A DNA stretch of 64,000 bases from Rhodocyclaceae bacterium (lineage in GTDB: Bacteria > Pseudomonadota > Gammaproteobacteria > Burkholderiales > Rhodocyclaceae). Where the stretch lies: contig JACFMQ010000002.1 in the NCBI GenBank assembly GCA_019455325.1, forward strand, positions 62,001 to 126,000, written 5' to 3'. The position numbers and the translations under genes are program-made. The notes beneath the pieces were generated by a model. That model was not told the DNA's origin. It saw only the letters and a program-made list of their open reading frames with translations, and made no database searches. Positions 38,505 to 46,553 of the stretch are shown here, one piece after another (the stretch's first letter is position 1; each line of letters starts with the position of its first letter).

Positions 38505-39611
38505 ATGCAAGAAATGCAGGACAAGGAATCGACCGGCGGCGCGGCGCCCGAGCGCGACTGGGCGGGACTCGCCGCCCGGATCAAGGACTGGGGACGCGAG
38601 ATCGGCTTCGCCGAGGTCGGCATCGCCCGCGCCGAGCCCGGCGAGGCGGTGCCGGGGCTGCTGCGCTGGCTGGCGCTCGGCCGCCACGGGGAGATGGATT
38701 ATATGGCCAAACATGCGCCGCTGCGCGCCGACCCCGGCCTGCTCGTGCCCGGCGTCGTCAGCGTCGTCAGCGTGCGCCAGCCGTACTGGCCGGAGGACGC
38801 CGCCGACGCCGCGGCCACGCTGGCCGACGGCGGCCTCGCCTACGTCTCGCGCTACGCGCTCGGCCGCGACTACCACAAGCCGATCCGCAACCGCCTGCAG
38901 AAGCTCGCCGACCGCATCCGCGCCGAGATCGGCGACTTCGCCTGCCGCGCCTTCTCCGACTCGGCGCCGGTGATGGAGGTCGAGTTCGCCCGCCAGGCCG
39001 GCACGGCCTGGCGCGGCAAGCACACGCTGTCGCTGACGCGCGGCGGCTCCTACCACTTCCTCGGCGAGCTCTACACCGACCTGCCGCTGCCGCCGGACGC
39101 GCCGGTCGAGGCGCACTGCGGCACCTGCACGGCCTGCCTCGACGCCTGTCCGACGCAGGCCATCGTCGCGCCCTACGAAGTCGACGCGCGGCGCTGCATC
39201 TCCTACCTGACCATCGAACTCGCCGGCCCGATCCCAGAAGACCTGCGGCCGCTGCTCGGCAACCGCATCTACGGCTGCGACGACTGCCAGCTCTGCTGCC
39301 CGTGGAACCGCTTCGCCCACGCCGGCGACCCGGACTTCGCGCCGCGCCACGGCCTCGACGCCGCCGCGCTCGTGGACCTGTTCGCGTGGAGCGAGGCCGA
39401 GTTCGACCAGCGGCTGCAGGGCAGCCCGATCCGCCGCATCGGCCACGAGCGCTGGCTGCGCAACCTCGCCGTCGCGCTCGGCAATGCGCCCGGCTCGCCG
39501 CAGGTGCTGGCGGCATTGCAGGCGCGCGCCGACCATCCTTCGCCGCTGGTCCGCGAACACGTGGCCTGGGCGCTGGCGCGGCAGCGGCGAAATAGTGCTT
39601 GCAATCCCTGA
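38505..39611 (+). CDS. queG: Epoxyqueuosine reductase
   Basis: A 368-residue cobalamin-dependent iron-sulfur enzyme performing the last step of queuosine synthesis in tRNA. The N-terminal domain has GFAEVGIARAEP and GEMDYMAKHAPLRADP. Two [4Fe-4S] motifs, CGTCTACLDACPT and CDDCQLCCPWN, are intact, and HEAT-like repeats form the C-terminus. The ATG at 38505 leaves only 15 bases to the divergent tsaE start, so promoters must overlap coding DNA. Confidence 0.95.
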   Translation: MQEMQDKESTGGAAPERDWAGLAARIKDWGREIGFAEVGIARAEPGEAVPGLLRWLALGRHGEMDYMAKHAPLRADPGLLVPGVVSVVSVRQPYWPEDAADAAATLADGGLAYVSRYALGRDYHKPIRNRLQKLADRIRAEIGDFACRAFSDSAPVMEVEFARQAGTAWRGKHTLSLTRGGSYHFLGELYTDLPLPPDAPVEAHCGTCTACLDACPTQAIVAPYEVDARRCISYLTIELAGPIPEDLRPLLGNRIYGCDDCQLCCPWNRFAHAGDPDFAPRHGLDAAALVDLFAWSEAEFDQRLQGSPIRRIGHERWLRNLAVALGNAPGSPQVLAALQARADHPSPLVREHVAWALARQRRNSACNP

Positions 39612-39710
39612 TCGCGGCGCTATAAAGTCCACTCCGTCCGGCTTCCGTCAACGGTAGCCGGGCCCCGCGATCGGATCGCAGGCAGCCCGCAAGGGGCGCT
39701 GCGCCGATCT

Positions 39711-39800
39711 CTGAAACAGGGCAAAACCATCGAAAGATGGCGACGCAAAGTCACCGGCCTACAGCGAACCCCGGTTCGCCACGGTAGCGGGACCACCAGA
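39711..39800 (+). promoter_or_regulatory. Cyclic di-GMP-I (GEMM) riboswitch
   Basis: The aptamer hallmarks are in order: AGGGCAAAACC (39718-39728), hairpin CCAT-CGAAAG-ATGG with its GAAA tetraloop (39727-39740), the junction GCGACGCAAAG (39740-39750), TCACCGGCCTA, a second stem GCGAAC-CCCG-GTTCGC (39764-39779) and the closing GGTAGCGGGACCACC. This matches the class I c-di-GMP aptamer. It lies upstream of two DUF1631 genes, on the same strand, which it probably controls. Confidence 0.9.
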
Positions 39801-40008
39801 TAGACGAGGTCGATGTGGACATTTCCATCTCCTGTCAGCGCACGCCCCTGGCCGTCGTCATGGCCTGGGCCGCGCCGTTCACGGCGGGGAAATCCGACGT
39901 TCCCGGCAACCCTCTCCTGGTCGACGGCGCCTGCCAGTCTTTCCCCGGTTTCCCCCGCATCGCTGCGACGGGCGCGCCATGCGCGCACCGTCGCCGGGAA
40001 GATCGGCC
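39801..40008 (+). promoter_or_regulatory. Riboswitch expression platform / long leader of the DUF1631 operon
   Basis: About 208 bases separate the aptamer from the first convincing start. GACGAGGTCG followed by ATG (39813) and GTG (39815) could initiate short frames (156 and 73 codons) right after the aptamer, but their translations have no recognisable family character. No obvious intrinsic terminator is seen, so control may be translational or Rho-dependent. Confidence 0.35.
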
Positions 40009-41049
40009 ATGGACGCGCATGCACGCGGCCGGGTAATCCCCTTCGCCGCCGGCAGCGGCGCCAGGACGGACGCCCGCGTCCCGCAGATCGATGCGGCGAC
40101 GCTGAGCGCCCGCTTCCTCGCCTCGCTCGACGACCTGATCTGCCGGCGCCCGGCTGCGTGCCGGATCGCCGACGCCTGGCCGGCGCATCCCGGCGCGCAG
40201 TTGGAGCGCGTCGCCATCGACATCGTCGACATGCTGTTCGGCTTCGTCGCCGACGATCCGCGGCTGCCGCGCGGCGTCGGTGAGGCGCTGCTCGCCGCGC
40301 AACTGCCGGTGCTGCAACTGGCCATGCGCGAACCGGAGTTCTTCGCCGACTGGCGCCATCCCGCGCGCCTGCTGCTGAACGACGCGGCACCGCTGGCCGC
40401 GGCGCACGCGGCGCGCGGCGGCGATGCCGCCGCCTTCGCCGACGCGTTCGCGCGCGGCCTCTCGGCCGTGCTCGACGACCTAGCGCCGAACGGCGCCGCC
40501 TTCGCCATCTTCCACGAACGCCTGCGCGAATTCGCCGGCAGCGACGCCCGGCCGACGCCCGCCGACGCCCGGCCCCGCGCCGAGGCGGCGGCGCGCGCCT
40601 TTCTCGCGCGGCCGCTGCCGCAGATCGCGCGCGATTTCGTCGCCGGCCGCTGGATCGACGTGCTCGCCCGCGTCGGCGCCGCGCACGACGACGCCAGCCC
40701 GCAGTGGCAGGACGCGCTGGCCGCCATCGAGGAACTCGCCTGGAGCCTGGCGCCAAAGCACGGCGAGGCGGAACGCTTCCGCCTGATCGCGCGCATGCCG
40801 CCGCTGCTCGCCCGGCTGCACCGCGGCCTCGACCTGATCGGGCTGTCCGATGAAGCGCGCCGCCCGTTCTTCACGGCGCTGGCCGAGGCGCATTCGGCGC
40901 TGCTGCGCGCCGGCGGCCGTCCCGAGCCTGCCGCCTTTCCCAACCCCCGAGGGCCGCAGGCGATCCCGGCCGCGCCCGAAAATTCCGCCGACCCCGCGCG
41001 CGACGGCCGGACGCCGGCCGACGACGCAACGGACAGGCAAACCGCCTAG
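40009..41049 (+). CDS. DUF1631-related protein, short paralogue
   Basis: A 346-residue protein resembling the central part of the following DUF1631 protein: FLASLDDLI, LERVAIDIVDMLFGFVADD, LPVLQLAMREPEFFADWRHP and WSLAPKHGEAERFRLIARMP match FLASLNEAQ, LESVTIDIVAMLFDFIFND, IPVLKVAMLDHSFFANRQHP and WSVAAKTNGDECMRLISALP in the neighbour. It lacks the neighbour's N-terminal 200 residues and C-terminal beta-rich domain. The ATG at 40009 follows GGGAAG; 39979 is an alternative start. The downstream gene starts eight bases after its stop. Function unknown. Confidence 0.75.
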   Translation: MDAHARGRVIPFAAGSGARTDARVPQIDAATLSARFLASLDDLICRRPAACRIADAWPAHPGAQLERVAIDIVDMLFGFVADDPRLPRGVGEALLAAQLPVLQLAMREPEFFADWRHPARLLLNDAAPLAAAHAARGGDAAAFADAFARGLSAVLDDLAPNGAAFAIFHERLREFAGSDARPTPADARPRAEAAARAFLARPLPQIARDFVAGRWIDVLARVGAAHDDASPQWQDALAAIEELAWSLAPKHGEAERFRLIARMPPLLARLHRGLDLIGLSDEARRPFFTALAEAHSALLRAGGRPEPAAFPNPRGPQAIPAAPENSADPARDGRTPADDATDRQTA

Positions 41050-41057
41050 GAGGCATC

Positions 41058-43211
41058 ATGGCCAAGCGAACGACAACGAAAAAGATCGTTTCGATCAACG
41101 CCGCCGGCGGCGAACGCGGCCCGGGTTCGCGCATCGTCGCCGACTGCGCCGGGCAACTGTGCGACGGCCTCTGCCGCTGGCTGACGGAGATTCGCGGCGC
41201 CGTGTCCGAGGAGCTGTTCGTCCTCGCCGACGGCACCCGCGACCGGCAGTTGCAGACCCGCTACCTCGACCTGCGGCACGGCGTCGAGCGCGACTGGGCG
41301 CAGTTCGTCGAGGCCTTCCGCCGCGAATTCGCCGACGACCGCCGCCGGCCGGCGGCGCCGGCGGAACGGCCGGAGGCGCCGGACTTCGAGGGGCTGCGAC
41401 TGGTCGACGACGACGCCCTGTCCGAGCACATCGTCATCCGCGAGTTCTCGGCCCAGCTCGCCGAAACCTGCGACAAAGAGCTGTATGTGCTCGACCGGCG
41501 CATCGCCGCCCTGCTCGGCCAGGAGACGCCGGTCGACGGCGGCAACCCGCTCGCCCCGCCGCATCTCTGCCGCGCCCTGATCGACGCCGGCGCCGCCCTC
41601 GGCCTCGACGCCGGCGACCGCCTGCTGCTGCTGCGCCGCATCGAACGCCACCTGCACCAGGCCCTGCCCGACCGCTACCGCGAGATCAACGCCGGCCTCG
41701 CCGAGCGCGGCGTCCTGCCCGACCTCAGGCGCAGCTACCGGCAGCCGGCCGGCGACGGCCGCGCCGCCGGCCCGATCGATGCCGCCCTCTCGGCGGCCGC
41801 CACGGCGGCCCTGCCGGAGACGGCCACCGACATCGTCGGCGTGCTGCAGCGGCTGGCGGCCGCGCGCAGCGTGCCCGGCGCAGCGGCGGCCGCGCCCGCG
41901 CCGACGCCGGCCAGCATCAGCCACGCCTTCCTCGCCTCGCTCAACGAGGCGCAGCATACGGAATGGCAGCCGGGTACCGGCGTCGCGCTGAACCAGGTGC
42001 AGGTCATCCGCGACTCGGCGGCGGCGCAGCAGGTCAGCGCGCTCGAATCGGTGACGATCGACATCGTCGCCATGCTCTTCGACTTCATCTTCAACGACGG
42101 GGAACTGCCGGCCTCGGTCAAGTCGCTGATCGGCCAGTTGCAGATCCCGGTGCTCAAGGTGGCGATGCTCGACCACAGCTTCTTCGCCAACCGCCAGCAC
42201 CCGGCGCGCCGCTTCCTCGACGGCATCGCCGGCATCGCGCTGCACTGGGGCGCCGGCGCGGTCGAGGACGATCCGTTCCACGTCCGCCTCGGCCAGGCCG
42301 TGGCGCGCATCCAGCAGGAATTCGAGACCAAGGTCGAGATCTTCGGCGAGGTCATCGCCGAGCTGGAAGCCTTCGTCACCGCGCACGAGGCGGAGGAAGC
42401 CGAAACGCTCGGCATCGCCGCCGAGGCCGCCGTCCGCCGCGAGGCCGAGGAGGCCGCGGCCGAGCGCGCGCAGGCGGCGCTGGCGCCGATCGTCGCCCGA
42501 CCGCAGCCGGAGGTGGTCCGCGCCTTCCTCGTCGAGCACTGGTCCGCGGTCCTGCGGCAAAAGGCCCTGGGCCACGACGCAAACGCGCCGGCCTGGCGCG
42601 AGGCGGTCGAGGTCGCCGAGCAACTGGTCTGGAGCGTCGCCGCCAAGACCAACGGCGACGAGTGCATGCGCCTGATCAGCGCGCTGCCGATGCTGCTGGC
42701 GCGGATCAGCGCCGGCCTCGACGCCGGCGGCATCGACGTGCGGGCGCGCGGCCTCTTCTTCGACGCGCTCATCGGGCTGCACGCCGCCGCGCTCAGGGGC
42801 GGCGCCGAGATCTCCGTCGCCGACGCGCCGTTGCCCGCCGGCGACGGCGACCTGCGCGTCACGCGCCACGTCGAGGACGGCATCGTCATCGAGGACGTGG
42901 CGCTCGTCGGCGCCCCGCCGATGCGCCGCGCCCGCGACCGCGAGGCCCTCGAACAGGTGCGCGACCTGCAGCGCGGCGACTGGGTCGACTTCGTCGACGC
43001 CGGCGGCAACGTCGCCCGCGAGCGGCTCAACTGGGTGAGCCCGCAGAAGGGCATCCTGGTCTTCTCCAACCACCGCGCGGCCAGGGCGATCTCCATCTCG
43101 CCGGAGGCCCTCGCCCGCCAGATCCGCGACGGCACGGCCCGCGTCGTCGCCGAACGCTCGGTGATCGACCGGGCCATCGACGGCGTCATGCACACGCTCA
43201 GCGCCGCCTGA
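41058..43211 (+). CDS. DUF1631 family protein, full length
   Basis: A 717-residue cytoplasmic protein of the DUF1631 family, with no signal or membrane segment. It is largely alpha-helical, with Ala/Glu/Arg-rich helices around residues 440-480. The C-terminus (about 630-717) has LQRGDWVDFVDAGGNVARER, then LNWVSPQKGILVFSNHRAARAISIS, a beta-barrel-like domain reminiscent of PilZ folds, but without clear RxxxR and DxSxxG c-di-GMP motifs. The upstream c-di-GMP riboswitch links it to second-messenger control. An AGGAGG site precedes the ATG. Confidence 0.85.
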   Translation: MAKRTTTKKIVSINAAGGERGPGSRIVADCAGQLCDGLCRWLTEIRGAVSEELFVLADGTRDRQLQTRYLDLRHGVERDWAQFVEAFRREFADDRRRPAAPAERPEAPDFEGLRLVDDDALSEHIVIREFSAQLAETCDKELYVLDRRIAALLGQETPVDGGNPLAPPHLCRALIDAGAALGLDAGDRLLLLRRIERHLHQALPDRYREINAGLAERGVLPDLRRSYRQPAGDGRAAGPIDAALSAAATAALPETATDIVGVLQRLAAARSVPGAAAAAPAPTPASISHAFLASLNEAQHTEWQPGTGVALNQVQVIRDSAAAQQVSALESVTIDIVAMLFDFIFNDGELPASVKSLIGQLQIPVLKVAMLDHSFFANRQHPARRFLDGIAGIALHWGAGAVEDDPFHVRLGQAVARIQQEFETKVEIFGEVIAELEAFVTAHEAEEAETLGIAAEAAVRREAEEAAAERAQAALAPIVARPQPEVVRAFLVEHWSAVLRQKALGHDANAPAWREAVEVAEQLVWSVAAKTNGDECMRLISALPMLLARISAGLDAGGIDVRARGLFFDALIGLHAAALRGGAEISVADAPLPAGDGDLRVTRHVEDGIVIEDVALVGAPPMRRARDREALEQVRDLQRGDWVDFVDAGGNVARERLNWVSPQKGILVFSNHRAARAISISPEALARQIRDGTARVVAERSVIDRAIDGVMHTLSAA

Positions 43212-43252
43212 CCAGACTTCTCTCTTTTGGGCGCCTTCCCCCGGCGCCCTTC

Positions 43253-43289
43253 CGGCGAGCCTTCACGGAAGGGGCTCGCCGTTTTTTTT
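43253..43289 (+). terminator. Rho-independent terminator after the DUF1631 operon
   Basis: CGGCGAGCC (43253-43261) pairs with GGCTCGCCG (43273-43281), followed by eight T. A second hairpin (GGGCGCC/GGCGCCC) lies just upstream around 43229-43249, giving a tandem structure. Confidence 0.92.
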
Positions 43290-43384
43290 GGGGTATGCGT
43301 GACCAGGCCGCTCTCCCCTCGCGGGATCGCGGGGCCTGACTACCACTGACTGAACTGCATCGGATTCGACAGGGGGGAGCGGAA

Positions 43385-43726
43385 CTATGCGCCAAGCAGC
43401 CTGCGGGCCAGGACGGATTGCATATCCCGACGCCCGTCGGCAATCAGGTAGATGATGACTCGATCGCCTGTGACACGATAGATCACGCGGTAAGGCTTGA
43501 AGAAGGTCTGGCGGTATTCCTTGATGCCCACCGCCACCAGTTCCCTCGGGTAGCTGCCACGCTCGGGGAACCTCGACAGGCTGTCTACAGCCTCCATCAA
43601 CTGGTCGAGTACGTAGCCGGCGTTGGCCACACAATCGAACTCGGAGAGGTAGTCGTGAATGGCCTCCAGGTCCTGCTCCGCGCCCTCGGTGAGAAGGACT
43701 TCGAACCTGGACGGAGCGCCTGCCAT
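43385..43726 (-). CDS. RelE/ParE-family toxin
   Basis: A 113-residue ParE/RelE-fold protein. The text EQDLEAIHDYLSEFD near the N-terminus and RVIYRVTGDRVIIYLIADGRRDMQSVLARRLLG at the C-terminus are characteristic. Members act on DNA gyrase (ParE) or on ribosome-bound mRNA (RelE); which applies here is unclear. Its start overlaps the antitoxin stop (TGATG), the classical antitoxin-first arrangement. Confidence 0.9.
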   Translation of the reverse strand: MAGAPSRFEVLLTEGAEQDLEAIHDYLSEFDCVANAGYVLDQLMEAVDSLSRFPERGSYPRELVAVGIKEYRQTFFKPYRVIYRVTGDRVIIYLIADGRRDMQSVLARRLLGA

Positions 43727-44001
43727 CAGGCCGGGGCCCGCTTGGCGCGCAGACGGGCAACGACATCGGCCGCGGGTTTGACCTTGCCTGCCGACACGTC
43801 CTGATTGCCTATTGCCAGGATTTTCAGCAGGGCCAGGGTTTCCTGGGTTTCCTCGAACGAGGCGATATCCTGCAGAACCGCCTTGGCTTCACCGTTCTGA
43901 GTGATGACCAGCGGCTCACGCTGCTCGCACAGATGTGCCAGCACCTCGGCAGCGTTGGCCTTGAGGTAGCTGATCGGCTTGATTCGAGATGAGTGGCGCA
44001 T
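43726..44001 (-). CDS. Phd/YefM-family antitoxin
   Basis: A 91-residue antitoxin. IKPISYLKANAAEVLAHLCE and REPLVITQNGEAKAVLQDI are the Phd/YefM DNA-binding blocks; the C-terminal third would wrap the toxin. It likely autoregulates the pair. AGGAG precedes the ATG at 44001. Confidence 0.92.
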   Translation of the reverse strand: MRHSSRIKPISYLKANAAEVLAHLCEQREPLVITQNGEAKAVLQDIASFEETQETLALLKILAIGNQDVSAGKVKPAADVVARLRAKRAPA

Positions 44002-44106
44002 GCCTGTGCTCCTGACATTCCGTGAGGACCGAATATAGTCCTTTTATGGTCTCGCGGCGAGATGCCTGAACAGGTGCCGACGCGCGTTCAGTCCAAGCAA
44101 ATGATC

Positions 44107-44125
44107 ACACAATGCTTATTTGTGT
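44107..44125. promoter_or_regulatory. Inverted repeat upstream of the small HemP-like gene
   Basis: ACACAA-tgcttat-TTGTGT is a perfect 6+6 inverted repeat in an AT-rich stretch 76 bases before the GTG start at 44201. It may be a regulator site for the gene downstream. Confidence 0.35.
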
Positions 44126-44144
44126 CACATAGTGTTTACTTTAC

Positions 44145-44163
44145 AAATGAGAATTGTTAGCAT
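44145..44163. promoter_or_regulatory. Candidate Fur box
   Basis: AAATGAGAATTGTTAGCAT resembles the classical Fur operator (AATGAGAAT core, three GATAAT-like hexamers with some mismatches). It lies 38 bases before the small gene at 44201, in AT-rich DNA. Confidence 0.5.
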
Positions 44164-44200
44164 CGACCCGTTTTCAATAAACACAGAGAGGTGAGCAAGT

Positions 44201-44419
44201 GTGGAAGCAATCATCGGCAATGCTTCGGCGGCAAAGGCGGGCGGCAACGCGCTCGTCCTCGGCAAGCTGAAGGAGCTCTACATGGAAGCCTTCGCCCACG
44301 ACGGTTTTGCCGAGCTGCGCGTGGAAATGCGCATCCTCAGGCGCGGGCAGAAGGAAGTCATCCTGCACTGCGGCAAGCAGTACCGATTCGTAGTGGATTA
44401 CCTGCCCCAGGCAAACTGA
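44201..44419 (+). CDS. Small HemP-like / hypothetical protein under a candidate Fur box
   Basis: A 72-residue protein with GTG start after a GAGAGGTG site. The C-terminal text ELRVEMRILRRGQKEVILHC followed by GKQYRFVVDYLPQAN loosely resembles hemin-uptake protein HemP (G-x-x-E-V-x-I-x-H-x-G-x-x-Y-R), though the usual ending LRxTRxGKLILTK is absent. The candidate Fur box upstream supports iron-dependent expression. It stands alone between the toxin-antitoxin pair and the secretion cluster. Identity is tentative. Confidence 0.55.
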   Translation: MEAIIGNASAAKAGGNALVLGKLKELYMEAFAHDGFAELRVEMRILRRGQKEVILHCGKQYRFVVDYLPQAN

Positions 44420-44589
44420 GGCAGAAGCAGTTTCTCCGGCCGGGGCGAGCCCGGCGGATGGCAAGGCAACAGGCTGGCGACGCGGGGTCGCAGCGAAAAC
44501 CCTCCGGACCGTTCCGGACTTTTTCGTCACAACCTGGCGCAGGCGTTCCCGGAGGGGAAGCCGAAGCCCTCATCCGCAAGGAGAACTCG
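44420..44589 (+). promoter_or_regulatory. Structured leader of the pseudopilin operon
   Basis: The 170-base gap is G+C-rich and contains TCCGGA-ccgt-TCCGGA followed by CTTTTT (about 44505-44525), a weak terminator-like or attenuator hairpin. CAAGGAGAACTCG is the ribosome-binding site for 44590. No clear sigma-70 promoter was found. Confidence 0.4.
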
Positions 44590-45540
44590 ATGTTGTCCAA
44601 ACTCATGGCCAAATCCACGGCCGAACTGAAGTCCCTCGTCAAATCCATCGACGTTTCCGCCGTCAAGGGCCGCGCCCTCAAGCGCCGCTTCGAGAAGGTG
44701 CGCAACAAGCAGGGCGGCTTCACGCTGCTCGAACTGCTGGTCGTCGTCGCCATCCTCGCCGCCATCGCCGGCACCGCCGCAGTGCTGCTGCGCGACACGG
44801 ACAAGAAGGCCTTCGCCGCCGCGCACGTGGCGATGATGGACCAACTGTCCAAGGGCATCGTGCATTACGCGCAGTTGAACACCCCCGTCGGCAACTATCC
44901 CGACAATTGGGATTCGCTGATGGCCAGCCCCACCGGCGCCGCCGGCGACGGCGTGGCGCTCTCCATCCTGAGCTCCGACCTCACCGACCAACTGACTGCC
45001 ACCACGCTTACGGCGGATGAAGTGACCGCATTCGGCGAAGTCGGCATCACCCAGATGCGCATCATCAAGGAAGACCTCGCCGGCGCCGATCTGCCGGCGG
45101 ACGTCACCAGTTGCGCCAACGCCGGCCTGCAGGCCGTCGTCAACGACAAGGGCAATGCCGTCGTTTCGCAGAACATCTACCGTTCGGGCGCCGCGAACGG
45201 CTGCGGCGTCTCGGTCGCCCTCGCGGCGGACGCCGACGTCTTCATCTGGAATGGCGGCGCCGAGCGGATCGGCCTGCCGTCCGCTTCGACCGACCGGGTG
45301 GTCGCCTTCGGCGCCGGCCCGGACGCCACGCTGTTCGATCCGACCAAGTACGGCGCCCTGACCAACTCGCCGATCTACCGCCACGTCGATCCCGACCAGT
45401 ACAACCGCTTCATCGTGCTCTTCAACGTCGGCGCCACCGGTGACACGTTCGAGAAGGCCGTGTTCCAGGCCATCATCGACGGCGCGGGCGACACGAAGGA
45501 CGAGGAACTGGGCGAGTTCGACAACGTCCGTCCGACCTAA
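44590..45540 (+). CDS. Type II secretion-like pseudopilin with a 43-residue leader
   Basis: A 316-residue prepilin. The leader of 43 residues (MLSKLMAKSTAELKSLVKSI onward, rich in Lys/Arg) is far longer than the usual 5-25 and ends in QGG before FTLLELLVVVAILAAIAGTA; cleavage is expected at Gly43-Phe44 with Glu at +5. The mature domain is about 270 residues, large for a pseudopilin. It is first in the secretion cluster and has a strong AAGGAG site and a hairpin after its stop, suggesting it is the most abundant (major) subunit. Confidence 0.85.
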   Translation: MLSKLMAKSTAELKSLVKSIDVSAVKGRALKRRFEKVRNKQGGFTLLELLVVVAILAAIAGTAAVLLRDTDKKAFAAAHVAMMDQLSKGIVHYAQLNTPVGNYPDNWDSLMASPTGAAGDGVALSILSSDLTDQLTATTLTADEVTAFGEVGITQMRIIKEDLAGADLPADVTSCANAGLQAVVNDKGNAVVSQNIYRSGAANGCGVSVALAADADVFIWNGGAERIGLPSASTDRVVAFGAGPDATLFDPTKYGALTNSPIYRHVDPDQYNRFIVLFNVGATGDTFEKAVFQAIIDGAGDTKDEELGEFDNVRPT

Positions 45541-45567
45541 GCACCGCGTAAACCCAGGGTAGCCCAC

Positions 45568-45603
45568 GGTCCGCGAGAGGAAGCCCGCTTCCCCTCGCGG
45601 ACC
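45568..45603 (+). other. Intercistronic hairpin after the first pseudopilin gene
   Basis: GGTCCGCGAG (45568-45577) pairs perfectly with CTCGCGGACC (45594-45603), and the interior GAAGC/GCTTC extends the stem. No T-run follows. It may protect the upstream mRNA end or partly terminate, giving an excess of the first pseudopilin. Confidence 0.6.
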
Positions 45604-45641
45604 CCTCGCGGCCGGGCGCACCCCGATCCGGAAAGAAATCC

Positions 45642-46553
45642 ATGGCGGTCCTCAAGGCAGGCGAGCTGCACGATCTCCGCGGCTTCACGCTCATCGAACT
45701 CCTCGTCGTCTGCGGCATCCTCGCGGCGCTCTCCTTCATCGCCTGGGGCGGCTACGCCGGCGTCCGGGAGAAGGCGGCGGACGACATCGCGCACGCCGAG
45801 CTGGCGCGCCTGGCGCAGGCGCTGCGGCGCTTCAGGGCCGACACCGGGCACTATCCCGGCCAGGGGCCGTTCGCGCTGGCAGCACCCGGTACCGTCGAAA
45901 CCCACGTCACGTCCACGCGCGTCGACTGCAACCCGGTGGGCGGCATCCTGCGCTCCTGGGCGCGGCCCGCCGCCGACGCCGACCGCGACGCCTGGTTCCG
46001 CTCGCCGGCGAATCTCGCCGTGCTCTTCGAGGCGCCGGCCCTGTGCGGCAACCACCCCCTGCACTGGCTCAACGCTTGGCACGCCGAGCGCCGGCGCGGC
46101 TGGCACGGCCCCTATCTCGACCATGCGGCGCGCGCCTGGGTGGACGTCGGCGCCGATTTCAACGGCGGCGGCACGGCGCCGGACGGCGACGGCAACCCGC
46201 TCGCCGGCAGCAAGATTCTCGACGTTCCCGGCTTCGGCGCCGGCCCGGCCCTGCCGCCCGCCGGCCCCACCGGCAAGCGCTGCGACGACGCGGCCATCGA
46301 AACCGGCACCTGCCTGCTCGGCTGGCGCAGCCTGCGCCGCGACGAGAACGGCTACGACGCGGACCGCCACGAACTCGGCCAGCACCCGCGGCCCTTCGCC
46401 GTCTTCGGGCTGGCCGACGGCGACCACCCGCGCGTCGTCTACTGGGGCGCCGACGGCCGCTACGGCGGCCGCAACGCGCTCGACCCGTGCCGCCCGAACG
46501 CCGCCGACTCCCACGGCAAGGACGACGCCGTGATCTGTCTCGAAAGTGAATGA
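45642..46553 (+). CDS. GspG-like pseudopilin with calcium-loop-like C-terminus
   Basis: A 303-residue prepilin with a 14-residue leader (MAVLKAGELHDLRG) before FTLIELLVVCGILAALSFIA, Glu at +5. The region ARLAQALRRFRADTGHYPGQG is GspG-like. Towards the C-terminus VYWGADGRYGGRNALD resembles the LGADGxxGG calcium-binding loop of GspG. Several cysteines (e.g. DCNPVGG, CGNHPL, RCDD, TCLLG, DPCRP) suggest disulfides. It starts after a 101-base gap containing a hairpin and overlaps the next start (ATGA). Confidence 0.82.
   Translation: MAVLKAGELHDLRGFTLIELLVVCGILAALSFIAWGGYAGVREKAADDIAHAELARLAQALRRFRADTGHYPGQGPFALAAPGTVETHVTSTRVDCNPVGGILRSWARPAADADRDAWFRSPANLAVLFEAPALCGNHPLHWLNAWHAERRRGWHGPYLDHAARAWVDVGADFNGGGTAPDGDGNPLAGSKILDVPGFGAGPALPPAGPTGKRCDDAAIETGTCLLGWRSLRRDENGYDADRHELGQHPRPFAVFGLADGDHPRVVYWGADGRYGGRNALDPCRPNAADSHGKDDAVICLESE

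Noticed and set aside
39813-40283. 156-codon frame directly after the riboswitch aptamer
   Set aside because: It overlaps the start of the convincing DUF1631-like gene in another frame and its product is Pro/Arg-rich with no recognisable domain.
43385-44001. Toxin-antitoxin pair as part of a defence island
   Set aside because: Neighbours are a DUF1631 operon and a small iron-regulated-looking gene; no other defence genes are present.
44450-44525. Possible second c-di-GMP riboswitch before the first pseudopilin (GGCAAGG...GCGACGC)
   Set aside because: The GAAA tetraloop hairpin and the GACGCAAAG junction are absent; the resemblance is limited to a few short words.
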